From assembly GCA_900548905.1 (NCBI GenBank), contig URMK01000003.1, positions 124,001 through 188,000 on the forward strand: 64,000 nt of DNA, written 5' to 3'. A program made the position numbers and the translations under genes. Below, piece after piece: positions 48,952 through 58,786 of the stretch. The notes beneath the pieces are model-generated. The model did no database searches. It saw nothing but the letters and a program-made list of their open reading frames with translations, and was not told the DNA's origin. The stretch is from an uncultured Lachnospiraceae bacterium. Lineage in GTDB: Bacteria; Bacillota; Clostridia; Lachnospirales; Lachnospiraceae. The stretch's first letter is position 1. Every line of letters starts with the position of its first letter.

Positions 48952-50487
48952 TCATTGGACGCGCGATTCCATAAATTCACGGAACTGCCTCTGATATTCC
49001 TCTACAAATTTATCAATTCCTGCTTCCTTTAGTTTTTTCACCGCCTCATCAATTGCCGTATCGTATTCCACAAAGCCGGCGGAAATGGGGGCGATGTATT
49101 CGGACTCCACTGCCTGCAGCTGAGCGTATTCCGCACTCACCGGCGTCATGTCAAAGGAAAAGCCGATGTCTTTCTGAGGTATACATCCCTCATCCCAGTT
49201 TTCGTAATCCTTCACCATCTCTTCGGTGGCATAGGAAGGGTATCTCTTAAAATTAACATTGGCAGGCAGCCAGGTGTCAAAAAGTGTATCGGTATTGATA
49301 TAGTTTATTGTGCCGTCGTCATTCAGGGTATAATCGGTACCCTCCACTCCATACAGCATAAAATCTACCATTTCCCGGCTACTCTGGAGCAGATTAATAA
49401 GCTTTACGTAACCTTCCAGTTCTGCGCCCTCCACATTCGCACTGACTGCAAATGCCGTACAATAGCTTCCTCTTGTCATCATAGGCTTCTTTGTCTTATC
49501 ACCAAGATAGTAGTTCTTTAGTATTGCATCCGGAACAGCTTTTCTCACGATATCACCAAATTCAAATACTCTTTCGTTAGCCCCTCCTCTCATAAGACAT
49601 AGACCATTATTAAATTCGGTAGCGGATTGGGATGGGTTGGAAAGTTCATAGCTGGGTATAATACCCATCTGGTTCCAACGTCTTACAATTTCGCATGCCT
49701 GCTTATATTCTTCTGATTCGTAATAGCTCCATACACTGGCATCCTCCGGCTTATTACCATCCGTAAAAATAAAGGCATTCGGCCGGTATACATTGACCGC
49801 AGAGGGAATCGCTGCATTCAGGATATTCAGGTCACAGGCACAGAAGCCTACTGCCTCGGGATACTTTTCCTTTGCCAAGGTGTAGAACCTTTCCACATCT
49901 TCCACAGAAGATAAACCGCTCATACCCACTTCTTCCAAAATATCCTGACGAGCTAATACAACAAAGTTTTCACCGGCATTCGGCTTATTACCGAAGGGTA
50001 ATGCATACAGTCTCCCGTCGACAGTCCAGGTGCCAAAAGCCTCTTCTCCGCCGCAGTTTTTCTTTAAATCGTCTGTATATTTTACGGCTGCTTCTGTCAG
50101 ATCCGCATAATACCCCTTGGAAATACATTTCTGCATAAAAGAAGTATCGGTATAGGTAACAAATTTTTCCCCGGTTGACAGCATCAGTTCGGTTTTTCCT
50201 CCGGCATATTCCGTCCAGGGAAGATACTGTACCGTCACATCAACATTTATTTCGTCCAATACCTTCTGTCTGAATTCATTCTGCATGAATTCCGTCATTC
50301 TCTCCGAAGCCTCCCCATACAGGATAAGTGTTGCCTGCGTTGCTTCTTCTTTGGCGTTATCCTCTGACGACGCAGCCGGGGCACTCTGTCCCGTCTCTCC
50401 GACCGGCTCCTGCCGGCCGCCGCATCCCGCCAGCATTGATACTGACAATACCGATGCCAAAATTGCTCCCAATAACCTTTTTTTCAT
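48952..50487 (-). CDS. Extracellular sugar-binding lipoprotein (second ABC system)
   Basis: A 511-residue solute-binding protein with a lipoprotein signal ending SVSMLAGCGG (Cys22) and an acidic linker. VTVQYLPWTEYAGGKTELML, GTWTVDGRLYALPFGNKPNA and YEEQMKD-free charged segments fit the LplA-like class. It is the last gene of its operon, after both permeases; in the other two systems the binding protein comes first. A very strong terminator follows. The ATG at 50487 is preceded by AGGAGG-like sequence (ATCAGGAGG). Confidence 0.92.
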   Translation of the reverse strand: MKKRLLGAILASVLSVSMLAGCGGRQEPVGETGQSAPAASSEDNAKEEATQATLILYGEASERMTEFMQNEFRQKVLDEINVDVTVQYLPWTEYAGGKTELMLSTGEKFVTYTDTSFMQKCISKGYYADLTEAAVKYTDDLKKNCGGEEAFGTWTVDGRLYALPFGNKPNAGENFVVLARQDILEEVGMSGLSSVEDVERFYTLAKEKYPEAVGFCACDLNILNAAIPSAVNVYRPNAFIFTDGNKPEDASVWSYYESEEYKQACEIVRRWNQMGIIPSYELSNPSQSATEFNNGLCLMRGGANERVFEFGDIVRKAVPDAILKNYYLGDKTKKPMMTRGSYCTAFAVSANVEGAELEGYVKLINLLQSSREMVDFMLYGVEGTDYTLNDDGTINYINTDTLFDTWLPANVNFKRYPSYATEEMVKDYENWDEGCIPQKDIGFSFDMTPVSAEYAQLQAVESEYIAPISAGFVEYDTAIDEAVKKLKEAGIDKFVEEYQRQFREFMESRVQ

Positions 50488-50541
50488 AGATGAACCTCCT
50501 GATTATATATAGTTTATCATTGCTAAACAGCTCCCGCTGTA

Positions 50542-51429
50542 TTAACCCTTTAACGCCCCGACAGTAACTCCTTTTGCAAAATATTTCTGTGCAAACGGAT
50601 ATAAAAGAATAATCGGTCCCACTGCAATACAAGTAATTGCCATTTTTATCGTCTGCGTCGGCAGAATAATATGGCTTGACATAGTTCCGCTGGGATTCGT
50701 TGACAGATAAGAAATATTCGCCATCATTTTGTATAGTATATACTGCATGGAATACAGCTCATCCTTATTAACCAGCATCAGGGGCAGATAAAAATCATTC
50801 CAGTATTGCAGAGAATAAAACAGTATTATTGTGACAATTCCTGCCTTGGAAAGGGGCAGGACAATCTTTCCCAAAATTCTGAAATGCCCTGCTCCGTCTA
50901 TCTTGGCACTTTCTATTAATTCATAAGGAAGACCATTGAAAAAATTTCTCATAAGATACATATTGAATACATTCATAGCATAGGGCAAAATCAGCGCCAG
51001 CAGAGAATCCTTCAGCCCCAGATACTTGGTACATATCAGATACCAGGGAAGCATTCCTCCATTGAAAAGCATAGTAAAATAAGCAAAAAATGCCAGTTTC
51101 CCCCGATGGGCGAAATCCTTTACAGATAAAACATAAGCAAAACATACTGTAATAAATACAGACAGTAATGTTCCGATAACAGTTGTCAATATGCTGATTT
51201 TATAGGCATTAAACAACTTATACCCCTGTGAAGCAAAAACATAACGGTATGTATCCAGGCTGAAATTTTTGGGAATTAACCGGAATCCATATTTTACAAC
51301 ATCGCTTTCTGTTGAAAAGGAGCCTGATACGGCTATCAAAATCGGAAATAATGTTAAAATGGAAATTATGGTAAGTACAATATAAAATACAATGTTCAGG
51401 CTTTTTTCTCCGAACTTTTTCTTTTTCAT
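50542..51429 (-). CDS. Sugar ABC transporter permease, YtcP type
   Basis: A 295-residue permease with six helices, the EAA loop ELIESAKIDGAGHFRILGKI and the ending YFAKGVTVGALKG. LFNGGMLPWYLICTKYLGLKD is a family hallmark. It lies between the LplB-type permease and the binding-protein gene of the second system. It uses an external ATPase. Confidence 0.93.
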   Translation of the reverse strand: MKKKKFGEKSLNIVFYIVLTIISILTLFPILIAVSGSFSTESDVVKYGFRLIPKNFSLDTYRYVFASQGYKLFNAYKISILTTVIGTLLSVFITVCFAYVLSVKDFAHRGKLAFFAYFTMLFNGGMLPWYLICTKYLGLKDSLLALILPYAMNVFNMYLMRNFFNGLPYELIESAKIDGAGHFRILGKIVLPLSKAGIVTIILFYSLQYWNDFYLPLMLVNKDELYSMQYILYKMMANISYLSTNPSGTMSSHIILPTQTIKMAITCIAVGPIILLYPFAQKYFAKGVTVGALKG

Positions 51430-51473
51430 TTTCTGCTCCTATCTATACTCGTTTGTATATTAATCCAGTACGT

Positions 51474-52412
51474 TTAAAACAAAGTAGCCTCTTTGTCATA
51501 ATGCCCAGCAAGTTTATTGGCAACTATAATCAATAAGAATCCAAAAACAGACTGATAAAGAGATATGGCGGACGCAAATGCCATTTCACCATTTCTTACC
51601 CCGCTCCGGTAAACGAACACATCAATTAAATCCGTTGTCGGCAGTAAAAGGGGATTCAGGTTTGTCATTCCTATAATCATGTTCAAGTTGCCTTTCAGCA
51701 TATTCCCCACAGACAGCAGGAATAAAATTACCACCGTTGGTTTCAACATTGGAAGGGTTATCTTGCAGATTCTTTGCCATTTGGCGGCCCCGTCCACTTC
51801 CGCAGCTTCATATAAAGAAACATCAATGCCCGATAAAACCCCAAAATATATAATGGAGCTGTACCCTGCGCTCTGCCAGGTATTTGCAATTACCAATATG
51901 ATTATCCATACTTTAGGATGGGAATAGAAATCATAAGGCTGCCCGCCAAGCGCTGTTATGATATGATTCAAATAACCTGTCTGTACATTTAGTAAAGTAT
52001 AGGTTATGGCACCAATTACCATCCAGGATATAAAATATGGAAAAAATAAAATACTCTGCGTTATTTTTACAAAACGCTTATGCATCACCTCACTTAGCAT
52101 AATGGCAATTCCAATCGCCGCTATGGTTCCTACCATAAAAAAAAGTATGTTATAAAGAATGGTATATTTGGTGGAACGGATTGCCGTACTCAAATTATTA
52201 AAGAAGAACTGGAAATTTTTAAATAACGGCTCGGCCCATGGGCTGCCGAAAATCCCCCCTCTGAAGTTGTATTCTTTAAAAACAAGCACAATGCCCGTCA
52301 TAGGCAGATATGAAAACAGCAACAGTGCTGTTACTCCCGGTGCCGCAAGCAGATATAACGGCCAATCCCTCTTTAAATTTCCTTTTTTCTTTTTACCTTT
52401 CATTTCTTTCAT
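51474..52412 (-). CDS. Sugar ABC transporter permease, LplB type
   Basis: A 312-residue permease. DWPLYLLAAPGVTALLLFSY, VFKEYNFRGGIFGSPWAEPL and the EAA loop SLYEAAEVDGAAKWQRICKI identify the LplB group. It is the first gene of the second transport operon, 170 bp downstream of the membrane AraC regulator gene and its terminator. The start region is Lys-rich; the ATG at 52412 is followed by another four codons later, so the exact start is uncertain. Confidence 0.93.
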   Translation of the reverse strand: MKEMKGKKKKGNLKRDWPLYLLAAPGVTALLLFSYLPMTGIVLVFKEYNFRGGIFGSPWAEPLFKNFQFFFNNLSTAIRSTKYTILYNILFFMVGTIAAIGIAIMLSEVMHKRFVKITQSILFFPYFISWMVIGAITYTLLNVQTGYLNHIITALGGQPYDFYSHPKVWIIILVIANTWQSAGYSSIIYFGVLSGIDVSLYEAAEVDGAAKWQRICKITLPMLKPTVVILFLLSVGNMLKGNLNMIIGMTNLNPLLLPTTDLIDVFVYRSGVRNGEMAFASAISLYQSVFGFLLIIVANKLAGHYDKEATLF

Positions 52413-52504
52413 AGTTAACTCTTTCCCTTCTGCATTCTGTCCATATTTCCCAAATATTCATTGCTGAGGAAACAGTAACATAGTATCCCATATTTTCAAA
52501 CAAA

Positions 52505-52556
52505 AGAAAAAAGCATTTTTTGCAATTATCTCTGAATAATTACCAAAAATGCTTTT
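52505..52556 (-). terminator. Intrinsic terminator
   Basis: AAAAGCATTTTT and AAAAATGCTTTT arms with an inner AATTA/TAATT stem, followed by a T-run on the minus strand. It separates the membrane AraC gene from the second transport operon. Confidence 0.8.
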
Positions 52557-52582
52557 CATTTTTCTATTTTTATATCATTTTT

Positions 52583-54766
52583 CTATTTTATTTTCATTTG
52601 AGATGGAGAAATTCCATATTTTCTCTTAAATTGTGTTGAAAAATAAGAAATACTTCCAAACCCTGATGCCTCTGCAGCCCGCTTAATACTGACATTTGGA
52701 TTGTTCTTCAGAATCTCAGCCGCACGGTTCAACCGGAGTTCATTCACAAATTCCGGGAAATTGACACCGGTGGATTCTTTAAACAGCTTGCTGAAATAAG
52801 ATATACTCATATTGAATCGTTCTGCCACCGTCTCCGCCGAAAGCTCCCTAATCATAAAATTTTCCTGTATATATTCCAAAGATTCCATCATATTGGTCCG
52901 AAGTGTCCTCTCCTTGGCAATCCTTTGTTCACTGCAGGTATTTCCTATCAGCCCGTCCAGCCAGACCTCCGCTTCCTCTCTGCTGCCCAGGGATATCACC
53001 GTCAGATAGTTATTCAGAAAATCTTCCCTGTATTCCTTACTTTTTACAGGCAGCGGATTCCTGATGTTCTTCAGATCACTTGCCAGTCCGGCCAGATACA
53101 TCATAGCACGCTTTACCTGATAGCTGTCCAGGTTCTTCAGCAGGGAACGTGCCTCCTGCCTGGCCAGTTCCGTATCTCCAGTCTTTACAACATCCAGCAC
53201 AGACTCAATATACGTACCGGGGATCACTTCATCTATTTTATCCTTGCACCATGTTTCCGTAATGACTGCAGGCGTATTTTTTCCTATAATAAAGTACTTC
53301 ATATTCATAGAAAGATTTTTCCATGCAGGCAGCAGCTCCTCCTGGTTTTTAATAACCGGTGTAAATACCATCTTAGTTTTTTTCCCATTCTTTTTTTCTA
53401 TTTCCGCACAAAACCTCTCTGCTATCTCTTCAAGCTGCTTCTCTTCATATAAAAAAGCCTCTCCGGGTCCGAAATACATCACGAACAGATAGCTGCCTTT
53501 TTTTTCTGCAAATACCTCCATGCGGCATCCCTCTTCTCTCCACCACCGCTGATAATCCCCCGGTTCTTCTTTCGCTTCCGTCTGTAAGAGAACCAGCACC
53601 AGCTGCTTCCTGCATCTGACAAGATCCAGACTTTCGGGAATTTCTGCTTCCGTATCTCCTTCATGCAGGTAGCTGATGACCTTATCCTGATTGTACTTTT
53701 CCGAAACCATGGACATTCTTCCTATTACCTTATCCATGGCCGCATCCAACCGGCTTATATTCTTAAGCTCCTCCTCCGGGATTATCAGTCCCGCATTATT
53801 CTGCAATTTAAACAAAAGCCGTTCCCAGGGTCTGCTCAGAACCTTTGTCAGGATCCATGATATTACCAGGATACCAAGCAAAAGAAGTATGGAAAGAAAA
53901 ATAATCATTCGCTGCGCATATATCAGTTCCTGATAGCTGCTCTGAAAATCCTTTAGGGAAAGAATCTGATACCCCAGTTTGGCATCTTTGTAATAAGTAC
54001 AAATATACCTGTTTTTACCTATATATCCTTGCAGGGATCCATAGCCAAATCCGGCGGCTTCCACCTGTCCTATAATTCCTGCCCCGTCATCTCCGTACCG
54101 GGAAAAGTCACCGGCTATCCGTTTCCCTTCCTTATCCAGAATCAGAAATATATCCTTATTTTCTGCTGCAAGCAGATGTTCCTGCAATTCTTCCAAATCA
54201 ATGAAAAACAGGATGCCGTACTGACTTCTTCCGTTCAAAGTAACTCTGGCCGTCTGCATTATACACAACTTTCTGCTGTCCCTTATATCCACCAGAAAGC
54301 TTTCTCCGTCATCAGATGTTTCCGACGCTTTTTTGATAATGTCATTGATCTGCTTCTGCGGTATGTAAGCAGGTCCCGTATGAAGGATATCTTCCATCTG
54401 ATTAAACAACACAATCTGGCTGATGGTAGAATCATTGGAAATCAGATTCTGTAAATATCTGGCCGACTCATATTCATGATAAAAATCATCTCTGGAAAAA
54501 TTCAACAGATAACTCCGCATAGAATTATTCTGAAAGGTGGTCTGAAGTTTCTGTTTATACTGTGCGATATTCACCTCATAAATATTAGCTATATTTTGCA
54601 GCTGGATCTCCTCCATCTTTACGATCTCCCGGCTTATGTATCTGCTGAACCAGCCAAATGTAATCCCCACGGAAATAAGCAGCGAAAGAGAGCCTACTAC
54701 AAAAATACTGATAAACAGTTCTTTATGATACCTAAGTTTTTTCCCGAAGCCATGGCGCATGTTCAC
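52583..54766 (-). CDS. Membrane-bound AraC-type sensor regulator (second ABC system)
   Basis: A 727-residue single-chain sensor. Membrane segment 1 is near 18-40 (LFISIFVVGSLSLLISVGIT). An extracellular Cache-like domain of about 250 residues follows, then membrane segment 2 near 290 (MIIFLSILLLLGILVISWIL), a long cytoplasmic helical region and an AraC double HTH at the C-terminus (IRELSAETVAERFNMSISYF, SIKRAAEASGFGSISYFSTQ, YGISPSQMK). It has no kinase or receiver part, so sugar sensing outside is passed directly to DNA binding at the membrane. It precedes the second ABC operon and probably activates it. Confidence 0.92.
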   Translation of the reverse strand: MNMRHGFGKKLRYHKELFISIFVVGSLSLLISVGITFGWFSRYISREIVKMEEIQLQNIANIYEVNIAQYKQKLQTTFQNNSMRSYLLNFSRDDFYHEYESARYLQNLISNDSTISQIVLFNQMEDILHTGPAYIPQKQINDIIKKASETSDDGESFLVDIRDSRKLCIMQTARVTLNGRSQYGILFFIDLEELQEHLLAAENKDIFLILDKEGKRIAGDFSRYGDDGAGIIGQVEAAGFGYGSLQGYIGKNRYICTYYKDAKLGYQILSLKDFQSSYQELIYAQRMIIFLSILLLLGILVISWILTKVLSRPWERLLFKLQNNAGLIIPEEELKNISRLDAAMDKVIGRMSMVSEKYNQDKVISYLHEGDTEAEIPESLDLVRCRKQLVLVLLQTEAKEEPGDYQRWWREEGCRMEVFAEKKGSYLFVMYFGPGEAFLYEEKQLEEIAERFCAEIEKKNGKKTKMVFTPVIKNQEELLPAWKNLSMNMKYFIIGKNTPAVITETWCKDKIDEVIPGTYIESVLDVVKTGDTELARQEARSLLKNLDSYQVKRAMMYLAGLASDLKNIRNPLPVKSKEYREDFLNNYLTVISLGSREEAEVWLDGLIGNTCSEQRIAKERTLRTNMMESLEYIQENFMIRELSAETVAERFNMSISYFSKLFKESTGVNFPEFVNELRLNRAAEILKNNPNVSIKRAAEASGFGSISYFSTQFKRKYGISPSQMKIK

Positions 54767-55069
54767 ATTTTCTTCCCCCGTTTTTACTATTTTTCTGTCT
54801 CACATATATAATAGTAAATATATACCTGCCTTAAGTCAACCGGCAAAACGGATTGGCTCTTTTTGTAGAATAAAAGTATGCAAAACTCATTTACTTTACT
54901 ATAAATGAGCGTATTATAAAAAGTGCACAAAATCACCCCTCTTAAGCTAAAACTTCTTACAACGGAACATGTATGACACCACATTGATATAGGAACTCCG
55001 CTCGTTCAAGCTGTAAATGTCTTTGAATAAAAGCGTATCCCTCAGGAAAGGACAAGGTCCAGGAGGGTT
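54767..55069. other. Intergenic region between divergent units
   Basis: AT-rich. It should hold the promoter of the membrane AraC gene on the minus strand and that of the DUF4143 ATPase on the plus strand. AGGAGGG at 55061-55067 is a ribosome binding site without a start codon behind it (see the next entry). No RNA gene is seen. Confidence 0.5.
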
Positions 55070-56410
55070 TATAAGGAAAGACTGATTTTAAACAAGCTGC
55101 TTACTTGGAAAGCTTCTCCTTATCGTAAACCGCTTGTATTAAAAGGTGTACGGCAGGTAGGTAAAACATGGCTGCTAAAAGAATTCGGCAGACGATATTA
55201 TGAAAATACCGCTTATTTTAACTTTGACGAAAGTGAAGAATATAAACAATTTTTTGAAACTACCAAAGATGTTGAACGCATTCTGCAGAATCTGATGCTG
55301 GCAAGCGGTCAGAAAATCCTGCCTGAAAAGACCCTGATTATTTTTGATGAGGTTCAGGATTGCCCTAAAGTTATAAATTCCATGAAGTATTTTTGTGAAA
55401 ATGCGCCGCAGTATCATATTGCCTGTGCGGGGTCTCTGCTGGGAATAGCCTTAGCCAAACCTTCTTCTTTTCCAGTCGGCAAGGTTAACTTCATGCAGAT
55501 TGATCCTATGACCTTTACAGAATTTCTCTTAGCAAACGGAGATGAAAATCTCTCCCAATATCTGAATACTGTAGATCGTCTCGGACCGATCCCAGATGCC
55601 TTTTTTAATCCTTTATATGAAAAATTAAAAATGTATTATGTGACCGGAGGTATGCCGGAATCCGTTCTGATGTGGACACAGGCCCGTGATGTACATGCAA
55701 TGCAGGAAGCATTATCTGATATCCTCAGTGCCTATGAACGGGATTTTGCGAAGCATCCTAATACCAGTGAATTTCCTAAAATTTCAATGATATGGAAATC
55801 CATTCCTTCACAACTTGCAAGAGAGAATAAGAAGTTCATTTATAAAGTTGTTAAGGAAGGGGCAAGGGCAAGGGAATATGAGGATGCCCTGCAATGGCTT
55901 ATAGATGCCGGACTTGTTCATAAAGTATATCGCAGCAGTGCCCCGGGGCTTCCTATTTCCGCTTATGATGATTTGTCAGCCTTTAAAATTTATCTGGTTG
56001 ATGTGGGACTGCTTCGCAGACTGGCCCTTCTTGCTCCTACTGCATTTGGTGAAGGCAACCGATTATTTACGGAATTCAAAGGAGCATTAACAGAAAATTA
56101 TGTATTGCAGACTTTATCTACACAATTTGAAGCGGGGCCTCGCTATTGGACACAAATTAACCCACCTTATGAAGTAGATTTTTTGATCCAAAGGGAAAAT
56201 GAAATTATTCCTGTCGAAGTAAAGGCCGAAAACAATACTGCCAGCAAAAGTTTAAAAAAGTTCAAGGAAATATACTCTGACAAGGTAAAGCTGAGAGTAC
56301 GTTTTTCTCTCGATAATCTGAAACTGGATAATGATATGCTTAACATTCCGCTTTTCATGGCCGACCATACAGATCGATTAATCGGGCTTGCATTGAACCA
56401 TATTATTTAA
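55070..56410 (+). CDS. AAA ATPase with DUF4143 domain, start codon missing
   Basis: Read from 55070 the protein has 446 codons: YKERLILNKLLTWKASPYRK, the P-loop GVRQVGKTWLLKEF, AYFNFDES, Walker B LIIFDEVQDCP and the sensor ACAGSLLGIAL. The DUF4143 C-terminal part has YWTQINPPYEVDFLIQ and IIPVEVKAENN (a nuclease-like E-V-K). The family usually starts MYKER; here AGGAGGG is followed by TTTATAAGG, as if four bases of ATGTAT were lost. No ATG, GTG or TTG lies in frame before 55295, where an internal ATG would give a 371-residue protein without the P-loop. The frame is otherwise intact, so inactivation may be recent. Confidence 0.75.
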   Translation, partial: YKERLILNKLLTWKASPYRKPLVLKGVRQVGKTWLLKEFGRRYYENTAYFNFDESEEYKQFFETTKDVERILQNLMLASGQKILPEKTLIIFDEVQDCPKVINSMKYFCENAPQYHIACAGSLLGIALAKPSSFPVGKVNFMQIDPMTFTEFLLANGDENLSQYLNTVDRLGPIPDAFFNPLYEKLKMYYVTGGMPESVLMWTQARDVHAMQEALSDILSAYERDFAKHPNTSEFPKISMIWKSIPSQLARENKKFIYKVVKEGARAREYEDALQWLIDAGLVHKVYRSSAPGLPISAYDDLSAFKIYLVDVGLLRRLALLAPTAFGEGNRLFTEFKGALTENYVLQTLSTQFEAGPRYWTQINPPYEVDFLIQRENEIIPVEVKAENNTASKSLKKFKEIYSDKVKLRVRFSLDNLKLDNDMLNIPLFMADHTDRLIGLALNHII

Positions 56411-56497
56411 ATTGTTTGTTTTTCAAAATACAGCAAAGGCTTTGACTGCTTTCACTTCCCCGTATACACAGAGAAATCCAAGTATTCAAAGCGCATA

Positions 56498-58747
56498 CTA
56501 TTCCGCTTCCTGCCCCTTTTCATACTGCGAAGGTGTAACCCCCGCATACATCTTAAATGTCCTCCTGAATGTCACATCATTGGTAAACCCGCATTTTAAG
56601 GCAATTTCCTGTACATTCATATTCTTCTTTTCCATAAGGGAAACGGCGCATTCAATCCTTCTGGATGCCACATATTTCTGAAAGGTACAGCCGAACTGCT
56701 CTTTGAAATATTTCCCGAAATAGGTAGCGGTATAATGCATCACCCGGGCGGTTTCGTTAAGGGAAAGATTGGCGTCGGTCAGATGCTCCTCCACATATTG
56801 ACGGATCATCTGGTTTCTGGCATAGTATACCGGGTTTTCTTTCGCCACGCACTGTTCGATCAGCCGGACTGTTTTCAGGCGGAAGGTCTGCAGGTAGCTG
56901 TCCAGGCCTGCAAAGCTTTCCGGTTCCAGCAGTTCCATCTGCGGCGTGAGCTTACCCAGACTTTTCTCCTCAAACAGATCCAGAAGCATAGCATTCAGTT
57001 TATGAATACCTGCAAAATAAGCTTCTTTATGAAGGAAACGTGTATGAAAATTATACAGGAGGATCGATTGATAGGTTTCAAACAACGTTCCGGCGTTCAG
57101 ATCCTCCACCGCTTTCTCCATGTTACTTCTTTTATCTTTCGGTATTTCAAAGGAGGAACAGTTTAAATCCCGTTCCTCTATGCGATCCTCCTCCAGACGG
57201 ATGATCTTTTTTTCCGGATAAAAGAAATGGTATTCCAGGGCCCTCACCGCCTGATTATAGGCGGATAAAATGTGCAGAATATCATCATGTACCATGCTCA
57301 TACCAAGGGCGGCCTCTTTGTAGCCGGAATCGTCAAAGGTCTGGGCCAGGAGGTCGGCAATCTCTTCCATAAGGCTTTCCTCTCCATAACTCAGCACCCA
57401 GATATAGTATTTGTCCTCTTCCACAAAGGCAGAATGGATCTGGGGATAGACCGCAAGACAGGAATCAATTTCCTTGATATACTGCCCTGCTTCCGGGCTG
57501 TATTTAAGCGCAAGACAGCGGTACAGAGAATACTGACGCATGGTGTTTACATATTTTACCTCGTTGGCCTGCGGTTTATTGGAGCAAAGAAGCGTATGGA
57601 GAATATACTGTTCGATGAGGGGATTTTGTTCGAAGACTGTCACTTCGAGGCGTTTTTTCTGTGAGTCCAGTTCTTCCAGTGCCTTTTCAATGATCTGGTA
57701 CTCATTAACGCCGCCCTCCGAATCCTCCTCCGCCAACATGTTCATGATATGTTCCAGCGGCTGGTAGCTGTATTTGGTCATCCGGGAAGCCACTACCACA
57801 ATCAGCGCCAGCAGCACCAAATATCCCATAACCAGCCATTCGGTAAAAACAGTAAAATCCCTGGACAGGAAATTATTATCCAGAATCTGTATGATGCCGA
57901 TTTCCATACCGGCTTTGGTATATTGGGAAAGATATACTCCATGCTCTTCGCTGTACCGGTACTCCTTGTATTCTGCCTTCAGCGTTTCCACAGAATCCCC
58001 CGGAAGAAAAGGACCGTTGTCCGTACCCCAGGCATAAATTACTTTCTGCCCGTCCGTAAGGTAAAAACAGGAGGTTCCGTCATCCATGAAATTCTCAATA
58101 TAAGCGCAGATTTTGTCATAGGGTACAAAGAAAAGGATATTTACTTCTCCCGAATACGAGTTCTGCAAGGGTATGGTCTGCAGCATAAAGAAACCCGTCA
58201 CACGCTTCCCGTTTTTCATCAGGCTTGCATTGTGACAGATGGTCTTCTGGTTATTCTGATCCAGCATTGCTCCGGACAAAAAGGCGGTATCCCCGCATTG
58301 AACCTGATAAATGCTTACGTATTCCTTCCAGTTCACTTTTCCGATACTGCTGATTCCAAATCCGCCGAAGCTATAGTAAATATAGATGGATTCCACCATG
58401 CTGTCATTAATTTCCGTCAGCGAAAGAGTGCTGGCATAATCAGAAATGTCCGAAGCGGTTATGTTCCGCGACATAAGCTCCGGTATCTTCTGCATATATT
58501 TCAGGCGGGTTACCCAGGGAGTCATGGAGTACTGGGCCGATGATTTTATCAGGTTATCCATCAGATTTTTCAGCTCACTGTCCACATTTTCCGCTATGGA
58601 ATTTTCAAAATTCAACACTCGTTCCCGTGTCATGTGATAATAAAGAAAAGAAAACAGACAGGAAATTACCGTTAGAATAACCACCGGTATGCAGACATAA
58701 GAGACAAACATCTTATGCTTTGTCTGATATTTTTTACCCTTCCTCAT
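56498..58747 (-). CDS. Membrane-bound AraC-type sensor regulator (third ABC system)
   Basis: A 749-residue single-chain sensor built like the 727-residue one. Membrane segment 1 is near 13-37 (FVSYVCIPVVILTVISCLFS); an extracellular Cache-like domain follows, then membrane segment 2 near 300-320 (LVMGYLVLLALIVVVASRM), a cytoplasmic spacer and the AraC HTH pair (LSLNETARVMHYTATYFGKY, MNVQEIALKCGFTNDVTFRR, YAGVTPSQYE). It is the last gene after the third transport locus and the glycosidase gene, 39 bp beyond the latter, so it may be in the same operon and activate it. Confidence 0.92.
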   Translation of the reverse strand: MRKGKKYQTKHKMFVSYVCIPVVILTVISCLFSFLYYHMTRERVLNFENSIAENVDSELKNLMDNLIKSSAQYSMTPWVTRLKYMQKIPELMSRNITASDISDYASTLSLTEINDSMVESIYIYYSFGGFGISSIGKVNWKEYVSIYQVQCGDTAFLSGAMLDQNNQKTICHNASLMKNGKRVTGFFMLQTIPLQNSYSGEVNILFFVPYDKICAYIENFMDDGTSCFYLTDGQKVIYAWGTDNGPFLPGDSVETLKAEYKEYRYSEEHGVYLSQYTKAGMEIGIIQILDNNFLSRDFTVFTEWLVMGYLVLLALIVVVASRMTKYSYQPLEHIMNMLAEEDSEGGVNEYQIIEKALEELDSQKKRLEVTVFEQNPLIEQYILHTLLCSNKPQANEVKYVNTMRQYSLYRCLALKYSPEAGQYIKEIDSCLAVYPQIHSAFVEEDKYYIWVLSYGEESLMEEIADLLAQTFDDSGYKEAALGMSMVHDDILHILSAYNQAVRALEYHFFYPEKKIIRLEEDRIEERDLNCSSFEIPKDKRSNMEKAVEDLNAGTLFETYQSILLYNFHTRFLHKEAYFAGIHKLNAMLLDLFEEKSLGKLTPQMELLEPESFAGLDSYLQTFRLKTVRLIEQCVAKENPVYYARNQMIRQYVEEHLTDANLSLNETARVMHYTATYFGKYFKEQFGCTFQKYVASRRIECAVSLMEKKNMNVQEIALKCGFTNDVTFRRTFKMYAGVTPSQYEKGQEAE

Positions 58748-58786
58748 GTTCCCCTCCCCCGCCGCAGCCGTAAAGGCTGCCTAAGC

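Noticed and set aside
57749..58543. A 264-codon plus-strand frame
   Set aside because: Antisense of the extracellular domain of the 749-residue AraC regulator; no start signal and no recognisable motif.
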